Positions 28,234-38,423 are shown, counted from the first letter of the stretch. The stretch: 64,000 bases of DNA from Marinobacter zhanjiangensis (GCF_014651935.1 NZ_BMXV01000005.1:369202-433201); one strand, 5' to 3'. Translations and numbers: made by a program. The notes: generated by a model from the sequence alone, not told the origin.

Positions 28234-29973
28234 ATGTTTATGAAACTGGCCCAATTTATCCAGGCGAAAAAGGAGCATCTGCTTGAAGACTGGGGAGAAG
28301 CCGCGCTGGAAATCGCCTTGCAAGCCTCCCTTGATCCCGTTGCCATTTTCGATCCCGATGGCAGGCATCTGTTCCTCAATAAGGCGATGGCCGATCTCGT
28401 GAATGCGACGCACCGGGACATTGTTGGTAAAACGCCACTTGATCTGGGCCTGGGCTCGGCTGCAGAGCTGCACGACGCGATTAACACAACCGTTACGACC
28501 GGTCAGACTCAGCGCAGGGAGTTTTATCACTGCTTACCCTCTGGCCCTGTGTCGTATTTTGACTGCCAGTTTGTCCCGGTGTTTAACGACCGGGACGAAG
28601 TTGAAGCTGTGGTCAAGACCTCGCGGGACATCACCGAGCGCAAACAGGCTGAGTATCAGGTCTGGCAAAGCGCCAATTTTGATTCGCTCACCGGTATCCC
28701 GAATCGGCGGCTGTTCCTTGACCGTCTTGAGCAGACCTTGCTGGAGGCGCAACGAAAGGAAAGCGCCTTTGCCTTGCTGTTCATTGACCTGGACCGCTTC
28801 AAGCAAGCCAACGACCAGATCGGCCACGAGCCCGGTGACCGGCTTCTGGCGCTGGTAGCCGAACGGATAAGCTCCAAGGTCCGGGCTATGGATACCGTGG
28901 CCCGTCTTGGCGGAGACGAATTCACCCTGATTCTGAAGGAAACCGGCAGGGATAGTGCGCAGGAAGTCGCCAAAACACTTCTGAGCAGTCTCGAACAGGC
29001 CTTTGACGTCGATTCTCACCAGGTACACCTGTCCGGCAGCATCGGGCTGACCGTTTTCCCCGATGACGGCAAGGATGGCGCCCAGCTGATGCACAATGCC
29101 GACCAGGCCATGTACGCTGCCAAGGAGCGTGGAGGCCAACAGGTTCAGGTCTACGAGTCATGGATGGCGCAGAACGAATCCGAGCATATGCGGCTGAACC
29201 GGGAACTGCATGACGCGCTCAGGGACGGTCAGATGGAAGTTTATTATCAACCTGTCATCAACATTCGTCATGGCGCCATCTCCGGGGCAGAAGCCTTGCT
29301 CCGCTGGAATCATCCGGACAAAGGTCTGTTGACTCCAGAGGCCTTTCTCGGCGTTACGGAACAAAACGGCATGACGGAAAGCATCGCCGCCTACGTACTG
29401 GAGCAGGCAGTGACCTGCTCGCTCCGCTGGCGCGACCCGAATGATCAGGCCTTTCCGGTCAGTATCAACCAGTCACCGACGTCCTTTTTCACCCGAACCC
29501 TTGTAGAGCAATGGCGAACAAGGCTGGCACAGGTCGGTTTTGATGAGAGCCACATCACCCTGGAACTGACTCCGGCCTCCCTTAACAACATTCGCGCCTC
29601 CGGGTTCAACCCCGTCGAGAGCTTTAGCCTGGAAGGTTTGCGGCTACACCTGGCCATCGACGATTTTGGTATCGAGCCGTTCTCTCTTTTGGCTCTTCAG
29701 GAGTTCAGGCCGGACAGTGTCAAGATACACAGAGAGCTGATCAGGGACGCGGGCCAGGGCGGTGATGCCGACCGCATACTGGAGGGCGTCATCGCCATGG
29801 CTCACGCGATCGGCGTCCAGGTGGTTGGAGTGGGCGTTGAGACCGACGAGCAATTGCAATTCCTGTCCCGGGCCGGCTGTGATTATGCCCAGGGCTTTCT
29901 GTTCTCCGGCCCTCTTCACCAGGATGCTTTCGAAGCATTACTAAGTCGGGACCAACAGAAAAGAGCTTCATGA
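28234..29973 (+). CDS. PAS-GGDEF-EAL protein with probably inactive EAL domain
   Basis: A soluble c-di-GMP protein of about 579 residues. An N-terminal PAS domain (DPVAIFDPDGRHLFLNKAM) is followed by GGDEF, with the motif at residues 226-230 and an RAMD inhibitory site five residues before it, so cyclase activity is plausible. The EAL domain starts with an intact EAL (353-355), but ELTE is ELTP (Pro447), the loop DDFGTG is DDFGIE (476-481), and the AEGVE glutamate is Val533 (VGVGVET). These residues are needed for hydrolysis in studied EAL enzymes, so the domain may only bind c-di-GMP or regulate the cyclase. ATG 28234 is preferred to the GTG at 28174; the ATG at 28240 is also possible. No membrane segment is seen. 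Confidence 0.85.
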   Translation: MFMKLAQFIQAKKEHLLEDWGEAALEIALQASLDPVAIFDPDGRHLFLNKAMADLVNATHRDIVGKTPLDLGLGSAAELHDAINTTVTTGQTQRREFYHCLPSGPVSYFDCQFVPVFNDRDEVEAVVKTSRDITERKQAEYQVWQSANFDSLTGIPNRRLFLDRLEQTLLEAQRKESAFALLFIDLDRFKQANDQIGHEPGDRLLALVAERISSKVRAMDTVARLGGDEFTLILKETGRDSAQEVAKTLLSSLEQAFDVDSHQVHLSGSIGLTVFPDDGKDGAQLMHNADQAMYAAKERGGQQVQVYESWMAQNESEHMRLNRELHDALRDGQMEVYYQPVINIRHGAISGAEALLRWNHPDKGLLTPEAFLGVTEQNGMTESIAAYVLEQAVTCSLRWRDPNDQAFPVSINQSPTSFFTRTLVEQWRTRLAQVGFDESHITLELTPASLNNIRASGFNPVESFSLEGLRLHLAIDDFGIEPFSLLALQEFRPDSVKIHRELIRDAGQGGDADRILEGVIAMAHAIGVQVVGVGVETDEQLQFLSRAGCDYAQGFLFSGPLHQDAFEALLSRDQQKRAS

Positions 29974-30062
29974 CGGCGCTCGGCTCACGATGTGTTTTCT
30001 GGTCGCATTTTTCAGCGCAACAATTCATCTGGCCGGTTTGTCGGTCACAAGATAATTGATGC

Positions 30063-30068
30063 TATATT
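30063..30068 (+). promoter_or_regulatory. Possible -10 box of the glgC promoter
   Basis: TATATT lies about 65 bases upstream of glgC in the AT-richest part of the local sequence. The best partner, TTGTCG at 30038-30043, is 19 bases away, longer than ideal. It is a weak candidate. Confidence 0.3.
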
Positions 30069-30132
30069 TATTTCATGATGTTGTAACGTAACCAGGTGTG
30101 ATCCACGCCAGTCCCATGCAAAGGAGAGCTCC

Positions 30133-31383
30133 ATGCGCTTCGTAAGCCGCCTTACCCGTCAGACACTCGCCCTGGTGCTTGCCGGAGGCCGCGGCAGCCG
30201 CCTCTACGACCTTACCAACTGGCGTGCAAAACCCGCCGTGCCGTTTGGTGGAAAATTCCGGATAGTCGATTTCCCGCTTTCAAACTGCGTTAACTCAGGA
30301 ATAGGCCGGGTGGGCGTCATAACCCAGTACAAGGCCCATTCACTGATCCGCCATGTCCAGAGGGCCTGGGGTACTTTTCGCCCCGGGATGGATGAATTCG
30401 TGGAACTGCTTCCGGCCCAGCAGCGCATAGAAACCTCCTGGTACGAGGGAACAGCCGATGCCGTCATGCAGAACCTTGATATCATCAAGGCCCACGGACC
30501 GGAGTATGTACTTATCCTGGCGGGCGATCATGTCTACAAGATGGACTATGGCACCATGCTTGCGGCCCATGTAGAGCAAGAGGCAGACGTGACCGTGGGC
30601 TGCGTGGAGGTACCGGTGGAGGAGGCCTCGGCTTTTGGCGTGATGTCAGTGAACAGCGATTACCTTGTTACGGAATTCCTGGAGAAACCTGAAAATCCCA
30701 AGGACTTGCCTGACAAGCCAGGCCGGACCCTGGCCTCCATGGGCATTTACGTATTCAGCACCCGCATACTTTTCGAGGAGCTGGAGCGCGACCATGAACT
30801 GACTACCTCATCCCACGATTTTGGCAAGGATATCATTCCTTCCATGATCGCAAGGCGCAGAGTTGTTGCCTTCCCCTTCCGGGACCCGATCCGGGAGACC
30901 GGCGCCTACTGGAGGGACGTGGGCACTATCGATGCCCTGTGGCAAGCAAATCTGGAGCTCATCGGGGTCAGCCCCGAGTTGGACCTTTACGATCCGGAGT
31001 GGCCAATATGGACCTATCAGGAGCAGCTTCCCCCGGCCAAATTCGTATTTGATGAAGATGGGCGCCGGGGGACGGCGGTGGACTCCATGGTGGCAGGGGG
31101 ATGCATTGTCTCCGGGGCGACTGTGAGAAATTCCCTCCTGTTTTCCCAGGTGCGTGTGCATTCCTACAGTGAAGTCAATGATTCCGTGATCTTCCCGGAT
31201 GTTGATATTGGCCGCAATTGCGAGATCCGCAGGGCGGTCATAGACCGCGGCTGCCGGATTCCGGAGGGAAGCCGGATAGGTTTTGACCCGGAAGCGGACA
31301 GTGAGCGGTTCCATGTCAGCCCGAAAGGGATTGTGCTGGTAACACCGGAGATGCTGGAACAGGACTATCCTCACGGCCTGTGA
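30133..31383 (+). CDS. glgC: Glucose-1-phosphate adenylyltransferase (ADP-glucose pyrophosphorylase)
   Basis: GlgC, 416 residues, makes ADP-glucose from glucose-1-P and ATP, the committed step of the GlgA glycogen route. Marks are [40 protein letters not shown], the substrate region [23 protein letters not shown] and [14 protein letters not shown]-terminal left-handed beta-helix follows. AAGGAG lies six bases before the ATG. It stands alone between the GGDEF-EAL gene and the convergent treZ-treY fusion. Bacterial GlgC is usually under allosteric control by glycolytic intermediates; the effector cannot be read from sequence. Confidence 0.97.
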   Translation: MRFVSRLTRQTLALVLAGGRGSRLYDLTNWRAKPAVPFGGKFRIVDFPLSNCVNSGIGRVGVITQYKAHSLIRHVQRAWGTFRPGMDEFVELLPAQQRIETSWYEGTADAVMQNLDIIKAHGPEYVLILAGDHVYKMDYGTMLAAHVEQEADVTVGCVEVPVEEASAFGVMSVNSDYLVTEFLEKPENPKDLPDKPGRTLASMGIYVFSTRILFEELERDHELTTSSHDFGKDIIPSMIARRRVVAFPFRDPIRETGAYWRDVGTIDALWQANLELIGVSPELDLYDPEWPIWTYQEQLPPAKFVFDEDGRRGTAVDSMVAGGCIVSGATVRNSLLFSQVRVHSYSEVNDSVIFPDVDIGRNCEIRRAVIDRGCRIPEGSRIGFDPEADSERFHVSPKGIVLVTPEMLEQDYPHGL

Positions 31384-31392
31384 GGTGGCTGC

Positions 31393-31416
31393 GCCCTCCG
31401 GAAAGGGCATTTCTTT
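31393..31416 (+). terminator. Weak intrinsic terminator after glgC
   Basis: GCCCT and AGGGC form a 5-bp stem with a 6-base loop, followed by ATTTCTTT. It begins ten bases after the glgC stop and fills the 32-base gap to the convergent treZ-treY stop. The stem is short, so it is a candidate only. Confidence 0.4.
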
Positions 31417-34400
31417 CACCGCAGGGGCCGGGAAACCAGTAGCGCCACCGGGAACGCGGCGAACAGCTGCTGTGCCATCAGGAGTGGACTGTCGTCGACG
31501 CCCCTTACGTCCAAAGGCTTCCCGGTCAGGTGGTTCCGGTAGCTACTGGTGGCCAGCTGTTCAGGCAACTCGACAGCGGAATTCCCCCAGTCCAGGCGAC
31601 CCACAAGATTGCCGGAGCCCTCGGCCTTTGTCGCTGCCAGGCGCCCAAGCAGCCTTGGCACCACCACGATCAGCGTTTCGCCCTCGTGTTCCCGGGCAAA
31701 CGCGAACAGATTGTCGGCATGAATGCCTCTGGTTCGCAATGGAGTGTATGTACCGAGGCTGAACAGGTCCGGATGCTGACGTCGCAGGGACAGACACTTC
31801 CAGGTGAGATAGCATTTGATACGGCCGTCCGACATGTCGCCGGTCAGCGTGGAAAGCGCAGTGCGATCTACGGAGTTCCTGTCAAATTCCGCCTTCAGTT
31901 CCTGAAGTATTTGCCTGCGCTGGTGGTAGTTCACCGGCCGGCGATTGTCCGGGTCCACCAGGCTGAAGTTCCAGAGCTCGTCTCCCTGATAGGTATCTGG
32001 TACCCCGGGAGCTGTCAGTTTGAGCAGGACCTGGCCCAGGCTGGCGTACATCCCCAGGTTGCTGATCGATTCCTGAAAGTCGGTAAAGTCTTCCAGAAAT
32101 CTGGCATTGTCGGGCTGCAGCACACCGTCGATGAATCTGGACAGGCCTTCTTCATAACCCGGGTTGCTGTTGATCCAGGAGGTGTGCTGCTTGGCTTCCT
32201 TGACTGCCTTGAGCATGTAATCCTGGATTCGCGTCCTGAAGGCTTCCATGTCAAGAGACGCCGGTTGCTCCAGGGGCCAGGTCCCGATCAGGGTCTGATA
32301 TAGCAGATATTCGGTGTTTTCATCGGGCCAGGCGCTGCCGTTATCCTGGTGCTTGTAGTGGGCATTGATGGCAGCCCAGTAGTTGACCTTCTCCCGCCAC
32401 CGGTCCGGAATTTCGGAAAGCACCCCTATTCGGGCGCGGGTATCGGCAGACCGCTTGGTATCGTGGGTGGAGGTATCGATCATGCTATGTGGCCAGCTGG
32501 CCTGGCGCTCAAGGTTGGCCTGATGAAATGCCGCAGCGCTGACGCCAAAGACTCCCGGCTCGGCACCCACTTCATTAAGCGCGACCAGCCGGTGGTAGAC
32601 GTAAAGTGCGGTATCTTCAAGGCCCTTGGCCATGACCGGGGAGGTATACTGCTGAAAGCTCATCGAGAAGCGGATCAGCGTCCGGCGCAGGGCTTCCGGC
32701 TGGCTTTCGCCGAACTCGAGCAGGAGAACATCCCGGATAAAACGGAATGCTGTGATATCCGCAGCCTGGCTTCTCTTCATGGCATCCTGCAATGCCTGGT
32801 CTATCTGGTCCCGGTCCTCCTCGGTAACTCCGCGTTCAGTGATGTAGGTGCGATAGACGGGGAAACAGGCCACCACCTCGGTAAGAGCCTGCCTCAGACC
32901 GTTCAGGGTGAAGTCCCGGCTGTGGGGATCGGCATCCGCTATACGTGCAAGCTGACTGGCCAGCACCGCCATCTCGCTGGTAAGCGACGTCTGGACAATC
33001 AGCTTTTTCGAGCGATAACAGATGTCCTTGAATTCGATTTTGTGGCCGACAAAGGATTCGTAGATCTCCTGCATCTCATCTGCGGTTTCCGGCTCAATAA
33101 ACAGGCCGGTACAAGCGGCAGCGAAGTCATAACCCGTGGTGCCGTGAATAGGCCAGCTCCGCCGCAGACTTTCTCCCTTGCTGAGAATTTTTTCGGCGAT
33201 GACATAGGCTGGCCTGGGGCCCTGCAGGCGATGGAAATACTGCACCGGATCGTACAGCCCGTCGGGATGGTCTATCCGCAGGCCCTGGACCTTGCCGTCA
33301 CTGACGAGGTCAAGTGCCAGTTTATGGGTTTTTTCGAACACCGCCTGTTCTTCCTGCCGCAGACAGGCGAGATCATTGATATCGAAAAACCGTCGGTAGT
33401 TGATTTCATCAGCCGCAACCCGCCAGTAGGCGAGCCGGTAGGCCTGGGCTTCAAGCAGCTCATGCATCGGGCTGCTGGTCTCAGTGCCCAGAGCTTCAGA
33501 GCGGTTGATCTCCCGGAGGACGCTCTTCAGGTGTTGCTGAAGGGCGGGGCTGACCTCATGGAGCGCTTTGAGCCGCTGTTTGAGGAGTTCCTTGTCACGA
33601 TTGCGCGCCGTCAGCTCCTCTTCCAGAGTGCTGCTTCGGGAGGGGAGGTTCTCAAGGGCCGTCACAAGGCTCTGAAACTCCATCAGGGCACACTCTTCGC
33701 TGCCGAAACAGTCCTTCAACCGGTCCGGCTGCCGATTGAGAATAAGGGGGTACTGGCGGGGGTCAATCGGGAAACGATGCTCATAATAATGCACCGAAAA
33801 AGTGCCTTCGTGCGGGTCAAAGGCGAGTTCCAGCTGCTTCTGATCAAGCACATCACCGTAATGGTCACCGAGGACGGGAATCAGTACCTCGTTATTCATG
33901 CCCCGACGCAGGGGCGTCCAGTCGATGTCGAAAAAGTTGCCAAACCGGGACGCGGGGCCATTTTCCAGAACATCCAGCCACCAGAGATTGTCGTCCCCCA
34001 TAATGCCCATGTGATTGGGTACCATGTCAAGGATATGCCCCATATCCCGCTCTTCGAGTTTTGCGGCGAAGTCCTCGAGATCCGCCTGGCTGCCGATTTC
34101 AGGATTGAGTTCGCCATGGTCAACGATGTCATAGCCGTGGCTGCTGCCGGATCGTGCCCTCAGGTAGGGAGAGCAATAACAGTGGCTGATACCCAGATCA
34201 TCGAGATAGGGAATCAGTTCTCCGGCATCGCGGAAGCTGAAATCCCTGTTGAGCTGGAGTCGATAGGTGGCGGTGGGGATGGCATTTGCATCACGGGCCG
34301 ACGCGAGAAAAACGGCAACCGACCAGGGCAGCAACCTTGCATTGTTCAGAGCCTCCGGCAACCCGGCAGGGAAACAATAAACCCTGTCTGCCGGGTCTGG

Positions 34401-36137
34401 GCTGACGCCGGGGATTGAGCAGGGATGGGGCCCGAGATTGATCAGCATGGTGAGGGTGGAGCCATCCCTTAACTGCCAGCTTACCTGGAGAGCCGTGTCA
34501 CCTGATTCGCGGAAAGTTCCCGCGCCGGGCAGGGGGCGGTGGCCTTTTTCGCTATAGAGTCTGCTTCGTAAAGCCAGCAGGTCGCTAAAATGGCGGTAGC
34601 GGTCGGCATGACGGGGCGAATTGAGGCAGTCCCATTCCAGTTTGCTCTGAAGGAAGGTCTGGTCCGCGTTGGGGTCGGGGATGCGATCCGACGTTCCGGC
34701 TTCGGAAAAATCCTCGAATCCGGAAAATTCTTCCCGGCGCCCGGCGGTCACTGCATCGGCGAGCTCTCCGGAAAAGTCGCAGAAAAACTGAAAGGGTGTT
34801 GTCGCCCCGAATTCCTCACCCATAAACAGAAGCGGGGGCTGGGGGGCCAGCAGGCGCACGGCAGCGGCAGCGGCAATGGCGGCTGGCGGGGCGAGGGCGT
34901 CGATCCGTTCTCCGAAGGCGCGGTTGCCTGTCTGATCGTGATTTTGCAGAAAGGAGACAAAGGCATCGGGGGGGAGCTCAGTACTCGGCTCACCCCGGTG
35001 GACGTTTCCCCGGTAGGGTGAAGGTTCTCCCTGGTACGCAAAGCCCTCTGCAAGACACCGGCCCAGAAACCAGTTTGGTTTCCGGGTATAGTCGGCATAG
35101 TAACCATCGCTCTCGCCGGTGAGCATCAGGTGCAGGCAGTGGTGAATATCATCATTCCACTGGGCGGTAAAAAAACGAGGTGAAAGCTCCGGCGTGCGGG
35201 ACAGATAACGGGCGGAGTTGTCGTCATTCTCGAGTATCAGGTGTATCTGGCGATTACGGCCGGGCCCCTCATGGACCCGAGTGGCGAGTTCCTCGAGGCA
35301 GGACGGACTGGAGTCGTCGTTGATAGCGTGAACGGCATCCAGCCTCAGGCCATCCAGATGATACTCCTCCAGCCAGAAAAGGGCGTTATGGATGAAAAAG
35401 TCGCGGACGGTCTGACTGTTTTCATCGTCAAAATTGATGCCTGCGCCCCAGGGGGTCTGATGGCGTTCGGTAAAAAAGTCTGGCGCATAGAGGTGGAGGT
35501 AATTGCCGTCAGGTCCGAAGTGGTTGTAGACAACATCCAGGAAGACCATGATCTGGCGCTCGTGCGCGGCCTGTACCAGGTTTTTCAGCTGCTCGGGCCG
35601 GCCATAGGTGTGGTCTGGAGCAAAGAGCAGAACGCCGTCATAGCCCCAGTTTCGGCGCCCCGGAAAGTCCGATAGTGGCATAAGCTCAATGGCGGTAATG
35701 CCGAGCTCTACCAGGTAATCCAGTCTTTCTTCAATGCCCTGATAATCACCGCCTTTGCTGAAAGTCCCGGTGTGCAACTCGTAAATGACGGCTTCGTGCC
35801 ATGGCCGGCCGCGCCACTCCCGGTCCCGCCACGCAAACGCTGAGGGGTCAATTACCTCACTCGGGCCATGGACATCCTCCGGCTGAAAGCGCGAGGCAGG
35901 GTCTGGCACGCACTCGGCTCCCCGGATGCGGTAGCTGTAAAGCGACCCGGCTCCGGCGCGGTCAGTTTCGAGACAGAACCAGCCGTCTCCCGCGGGCTCC
36001 ATAGGCAGACAGGTTCTGTCCTTGCCTTCATGCAGACACAGTTCGACGTCCGGGAGAGCGGGAGCCCAGAATCCGAAACACACCTTGCCGTCTGGCTGGA
36101 TGCGGGCGCCAAACGGCATCTCATGAGTTCGCTTCAC
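31416..36137 (-). CDS. treZ-treY: Malto-oligosyltrehalose trehalohydrolase / synthase fusion (TreZ-TreY)
   Basis: A single 1573-residue chain holding both enzymes that make trehalose from glucan. TreZ spans residues 1 to about 612: nucleophile Asp in LDGLRLDAVHAI, Glu in LILENDDNSARYL and Asp in FLQNHDQTGNRAF. TreY starts at about 618 (NAIPTATYRLQLNRDFSF): LDMVPNHMGIMGDDN, Asp in VQGLRIDHPDGL, Glu in VIAEKILSKGESL and Asp in DTSTHDTKRSADTR. TreY makes maltooligosyl-trehalose by turning the reducing-end bond; TreZ cuts off trehalose. The GTG at 36137 has GAGGGG six bases upstream and overlaps the glgX stop (GTGA), so I prefer it to the longer frame from 36191. The two enzymes are usually separate genes. 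Confidence 0.93.
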   Translation of the reverse strand: MKRTHEMPFGARIQPDGKVCFGFWAPALPDVELCLHEGKDRTCLPMEPAGDGWFCLETDRAGAGSLYSYRIRGAECVPDPASRFQPEDVHGPSEVIDPSAFAWRDREWRGRPWHEAVIYELHTGTFSKGGDYQGIEERLDYLVELGITAIELMPLSDFPGRRNWGYDGVLLFAPDHTYGRPEQLKNLVQAAHERQIMVFLDVVYNHFGPDGNYLHLYAPDFFTERHQTPWGAGINFDDENSQTVRDFFIHNALFWLEEYHLDGLRLDAVHAINDDSSPSCLEELATRVHEGPGRNRQIHLILENDDNSARYLSRTPELSPRFFTAQWNDDIHHCLHLMLTGESDGYYADYTRKPNWFLGRCLAEGFAYQGEPSPYRGNVHRGEPSTELPPDAFVSFLQNHDQTGNRAFGERIDALAPPAAIAAAAAVRLLAPQPPLLFMGEEFGATTPFQFFCDFSGELADAVTAGRREEFSGFEDFSEAGTSDRIPDPNADQTFLQSKLEWDCLNSPRHADRYRHFSDLLALRSRLYSEKGHRPLPGAGTFRESGDTALQVSWQLRDGSTLTMLINLGPHPCSIPGVSPDPADRVYCFPAGLPEALNNARLLPWSVAVFLASARDANAIPTATYRLQLNRDFSFRDAGELIPYLDDLGISHCYCSPYLRARSGSSHGYDIVDHGELNPEIGSQADLEDFAAKLEERDMGHILDMVPNHMGIMGDDNLWWLDVLENGPASRFGNFFDIDWTPLRRGMNNEVLIPVLGDHYGDVLDQKQLELAFDPHEGTFSVHYYEHRFPIDPRQYPLILNRQPDRLKDCFGSEECALMEFQSLVTALENLPSRSSTLEEELTARNRDKELLKQRLKALHEVSPALQQHLKSVLREINRSEALGTETSSPMHELLEAQAYRLAYWRVAADEINYRRFFDINDLACLRQEEQAVFEKTHKLALDLVSDGKVQGLRIDHPDGLYDPVQYFHRLQGPRPAYVIAEKILSKGESLRRSWPIHGTTGYDFAAACTGLFIEPETADEMQEIYESFVGHKIEFKDICYRSKKLIVQTSLTSEMAVLASQLARIADADPHSRDFTLNGLRQALTEVVACFPVYRTYITERGVTEEDRDQIDQALQDAMKRSQAADITAFRFIRDVLLLEFGESQPEALRRTLIRFSMSFQQYTSPVMAKGLEDTALYVYHRLVALNEVGAEPGVFGVSAAAFHQANLERQASWPHSMIDTSTHDTKRSADTRARIGVLSEIPDRWREKVNYWAAINAHYKHQDNGSAWPDENTEYLLYQTLIGTWPLEQPASLDMEAFRTRIQDYMLKAVKEAKQHTSWINSNPGYEEGLSRFIDGVLQPDNARFLEDFTDFQESISNLGMYASLGQVLLKLTAPGVPDTYQGDELWNFSLVDPDNRRPVNYHQRRQILQELKAEFDRNSVDRTALSTLTGDMSDGRIKCYLTWKCLSLRRQHPDLFSLGTYTPLRTRGIHADNLFAFAREHEGETLIVVVPRLLGRLAATKAEGSGNLVGRLDWGNSAVELPEQLATSSYRNHLTGKPLDVRGVDDSPLLMAQQLFAAFPVALLVSRPLR

Positions 36138-38275
36138 GAGTCGCCCCTCTGATGGTGGAACAGCATCAGAGAGTACCCTCCGACTGCGCATTCGTTGCCG
36201 GGGGCCCAGCTCTCGGAAGACGCAGGAATGTCGGGGACGAAGGTATTGACCAGGAGTTTCCAGGAGGCTATGTCGGCAATATCCGGAATAGTGAAGGGCA
36301 CATCGTCATGATGGGCATTGAGTAACAGCAGAAAGTCGTCATCTTTCACCGGTTCTCCCTGCCGGTCCACATCCGGCAGCCCTGAGCCCGTTATGAGTAC
36401 GCCAAGAGCGCGGGCAAAGGTTGTGTCCCATTCCTCCTGGGTCATTTCACCGCCGTCGGGGTTGAGCCAGTAGATATCCTTGGTATCGGCACTGTTGACG
36501 GGCTGACCGCGAAAAAAATGCCGGCGCCGGAAGGCCGGATGGGATTCGCGGATGTGGATCAGGTGACGGGTAAAGGCCAGGAGTTCGCTGCCTTTTTCGT
36601 CCAACTCCCAGTTCAGCCAGCTGATCTCGTTATCCTGACAGTAGGGATTATTGTTTCCCTGCTGGCTGCGGCCGAATTCGTCACCGGCCAGCAACATCGG
36701 AACACCCGCCGACAGAAAAAGCGTGGCAAGAAAGTTGCGTTTCTGGCGCTCCCGCAGCGCCAGGATCTGCGGGTCATCGCAAGGTCCTTCCATCCCGCAG
36801 TTCCAGCTCCGGTTTTTATCGTCTCGTTCGCCGTCGGTATCGCCTTCCTGGTTGGCCGAATTGTACTCACCGTTGTAACTGACAAGGTCATGAAGCGTGA
36901 AGCCGTCATGAGCGGTAATGAAGTTGATGCTCGAGCAGGGGCTGCGACCGTTTGAGTAAAACAGATCAGCCGAGCCGGTCAGGCGCGTGGCCAACTCGGA
37001 AATGACGTCGCCTTTGCCCCGCCAGTAATCACGGACCGTGTCCCGGAATTTGTCGTTCCACTCGACCCAGCCCGGCGGGAAATTGCCAACCTGATAGCCA
37101 CCGTCGCCCAGGTCCCAGGGCTCGGCAATCAGTTTTACCCGGGACAGCACCGGATCCTGCTGGATGATGTCAAAGAAGGCGCCATGCTGGTCAAAATCAT
37201 GCTCCTCCCGCCCCAGCGTGGCGGTCAGATCAAACCGGAAGCCGTCCACATGCATTTCCTGAACCCAGTAGCGCAGGCTGTCCATGATCAGTTGCAGGAC
37301 CTGCGGATGCCCCATGTCAAGGGTGTTTCCGGTGCCCGTATAATCCATATAGTGGCGCGGGTCGTCTTGCACCAGCCGGTAATAGGAGCTGTTGTCTATA
37401 CCCCGGAAGCAGAGCGTGGGCCCCAGGTGGTTGCCTTCGCCGGTATGGTTATAGACAACATCAAGGATGACTTCGATGCCTGCGGCGTGCAGTGCTTTGA
37501 CTGCAGCCTTGAACTCGGTGACGGCGTCGCTGCTGGCATACTCGGGCGAGGGTGCAAAAAAGCCAATGCTGTTGTAACCCCAGTAGTTGGTGAGGCCCTG
37601 ATCCTCGAGGCGACGGTCATTAATGTGAGCGTGAATGGGCAGCAGCTCGACTGCCGTAATGCCAAGGTCCTTGAGGTAGGCAATTGCCGGCTCTGTTCCC
37701 AGCGCCGCATAGGTTCCCCTGATGTACTGGGGCACGTCCGGGTGTAGCCTGGTAAAGCCCTTGACATGGAGCTCGTAGATCAGGGTTTCGTGCCAGGGTG
37801 TCGCCGGCGGAGTATCTCCTTCCCAGTCAAAACTCCCGTCAATAACCCGGGAGCGGAGCATGCCTTCAGCGCTGTCGCGGTCATCGAAGGAGAGGTCTTC
37901 TTCTTCGTCACCGAGATCGTAGCCGAACATCGCATCACTCCACTGGAGTTCTCCAAAAATGGATTTGGTGTATGGGTCCAGCAGGAGCTTGTTCGGATTA
38001 AAGCGGTGCCCTTCTTCCGGAGCATAGGGCCCGTGAACCCGGTAACCGTAAAGCAGCTCGGGCCCGACGTGGGGCAGGTAAGCGTGCCACACAAGACCTG
38101 TGCGCTCAGGCATGAGGATACGTTCAATTTCCTGCTTGCCGGAAGGATCGAAAAGGCAGAGCTCAACCTGTTCGGCATGCTCGGAAAAAAGTGCGAAATT
38201 AACTCCGCTTCCATCCCAGGTCGCGCCAAGTGGTTGTGGTTCACCCGGCCAGACGCGCGGCTGTTTTTCACTCAT
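36134..38275 (-). CDS. glgX: Glycogen debranching enzyme (GH13_11)
   Basis: GlgX, 713 residues, hydrolyses alpha-1,6 branches of phosphorylase-limited glycogen. Marks are the CBM48 start QPLGATWDGSGVNFALFSEH, VLDVVYNHTGEGNHLGPT, nucleophile Asp in VDGFRFDLTATLGRE, Glu in LIAEPWDLGDGGYQVG and TAHDGFTLHDLVSYN. The ATG has AGGTGGAA upstream. Its stop overlaps the TreZ-TreY GTG by four bases. Coupling debranching to TreYZ makes sense because linear maltooligosaccharides freed by GlgX are the substrate of TreY. Confidence 0.95.
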   Translation of the reverse strand: MSEKQPRVWPGEPQPLGATWDGSGVNFALFSEHAEQVELCLFDPSGKQEIERILMPERTGLVWHAYLPHVGPELLYGYRVHGPYAPEEGHRFNPNKLLLDPYTKSIFGELQWSDAMFGYDLGDEEEDLSFDDRDSAEGMLRSRVIDGSFDWEGDTPPATPWHETLIYELHVKGFTRLHPDVPQYIRGTYAALGTEPAIAYLKDLGITAVELLPIHAHINDRRLEDQGLTNYWGYNSIGFFAPSPEYASSDAVTEFKAAVKALHAAGIEVILDVVYNHTGEGNHLGPTLCFRGIDNSSYYRLVQDDPRHYMDYTGTGNTLDMGHPQVLQLIMDSLRYWVQEMHVDGFRFDLTATLGREEHDFDQHGAFFDIIQQDPVLSRVKLIAEPWDLGDGGYQVGNFPPGWVEWNDKFRDTVRDYWRGKGDVISELATRLTGSADLFYSNGRSPCSSINFITAHDGFTLHDLVSYNGEYNSANQEGDTDGERDDKNRSWNCGMEGPCDDPQILALRERQKRNFLATLFLSAGVPMLLAGDEFGRSQQGNNNPYCQDNEISWLNWELDEKGSELLAFTRHLIHIRESHPAFRRRHFFRGQPVNSADTKDIYWLNPDGGEMTQEEWDTTFARALGVLITGSGLPDVDRQGEPVKDDDFLLLLNAHHDDVPFTIPDIADIASWKLLVNTFVPDIPASSESWAPGNECAVGGYSLMLFHHQRGDS

Positions 38276-38423
38276 TGCTCAGTTCCACCTTTTGTGCAGA
38301 TAACACATTGTTCTGCTGATCCGTGAAAATGCTTGATGATGGGTGACGGAAGCAACGTTCATGCCAAAACTCTGCCACCACAAATTTTCCAAACACGGCC
38401 TCAAGACTGAGCTGAAAGTCGGT

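Noticed and set aside
32349..34418. 689-codon forward frame
   Set aside because: It lies wholly antisense to the TreY half of the fusion, whose motifs are complete. Its translation has no family motif and no ribosome site.
36138..36191. Longer start for TreZ-TreY at 36191
   Set aside because: It would overlap glgX by 58 bases, without a ribosome site; the GTG at 36137 has GAGGGG and a four-base overlap.
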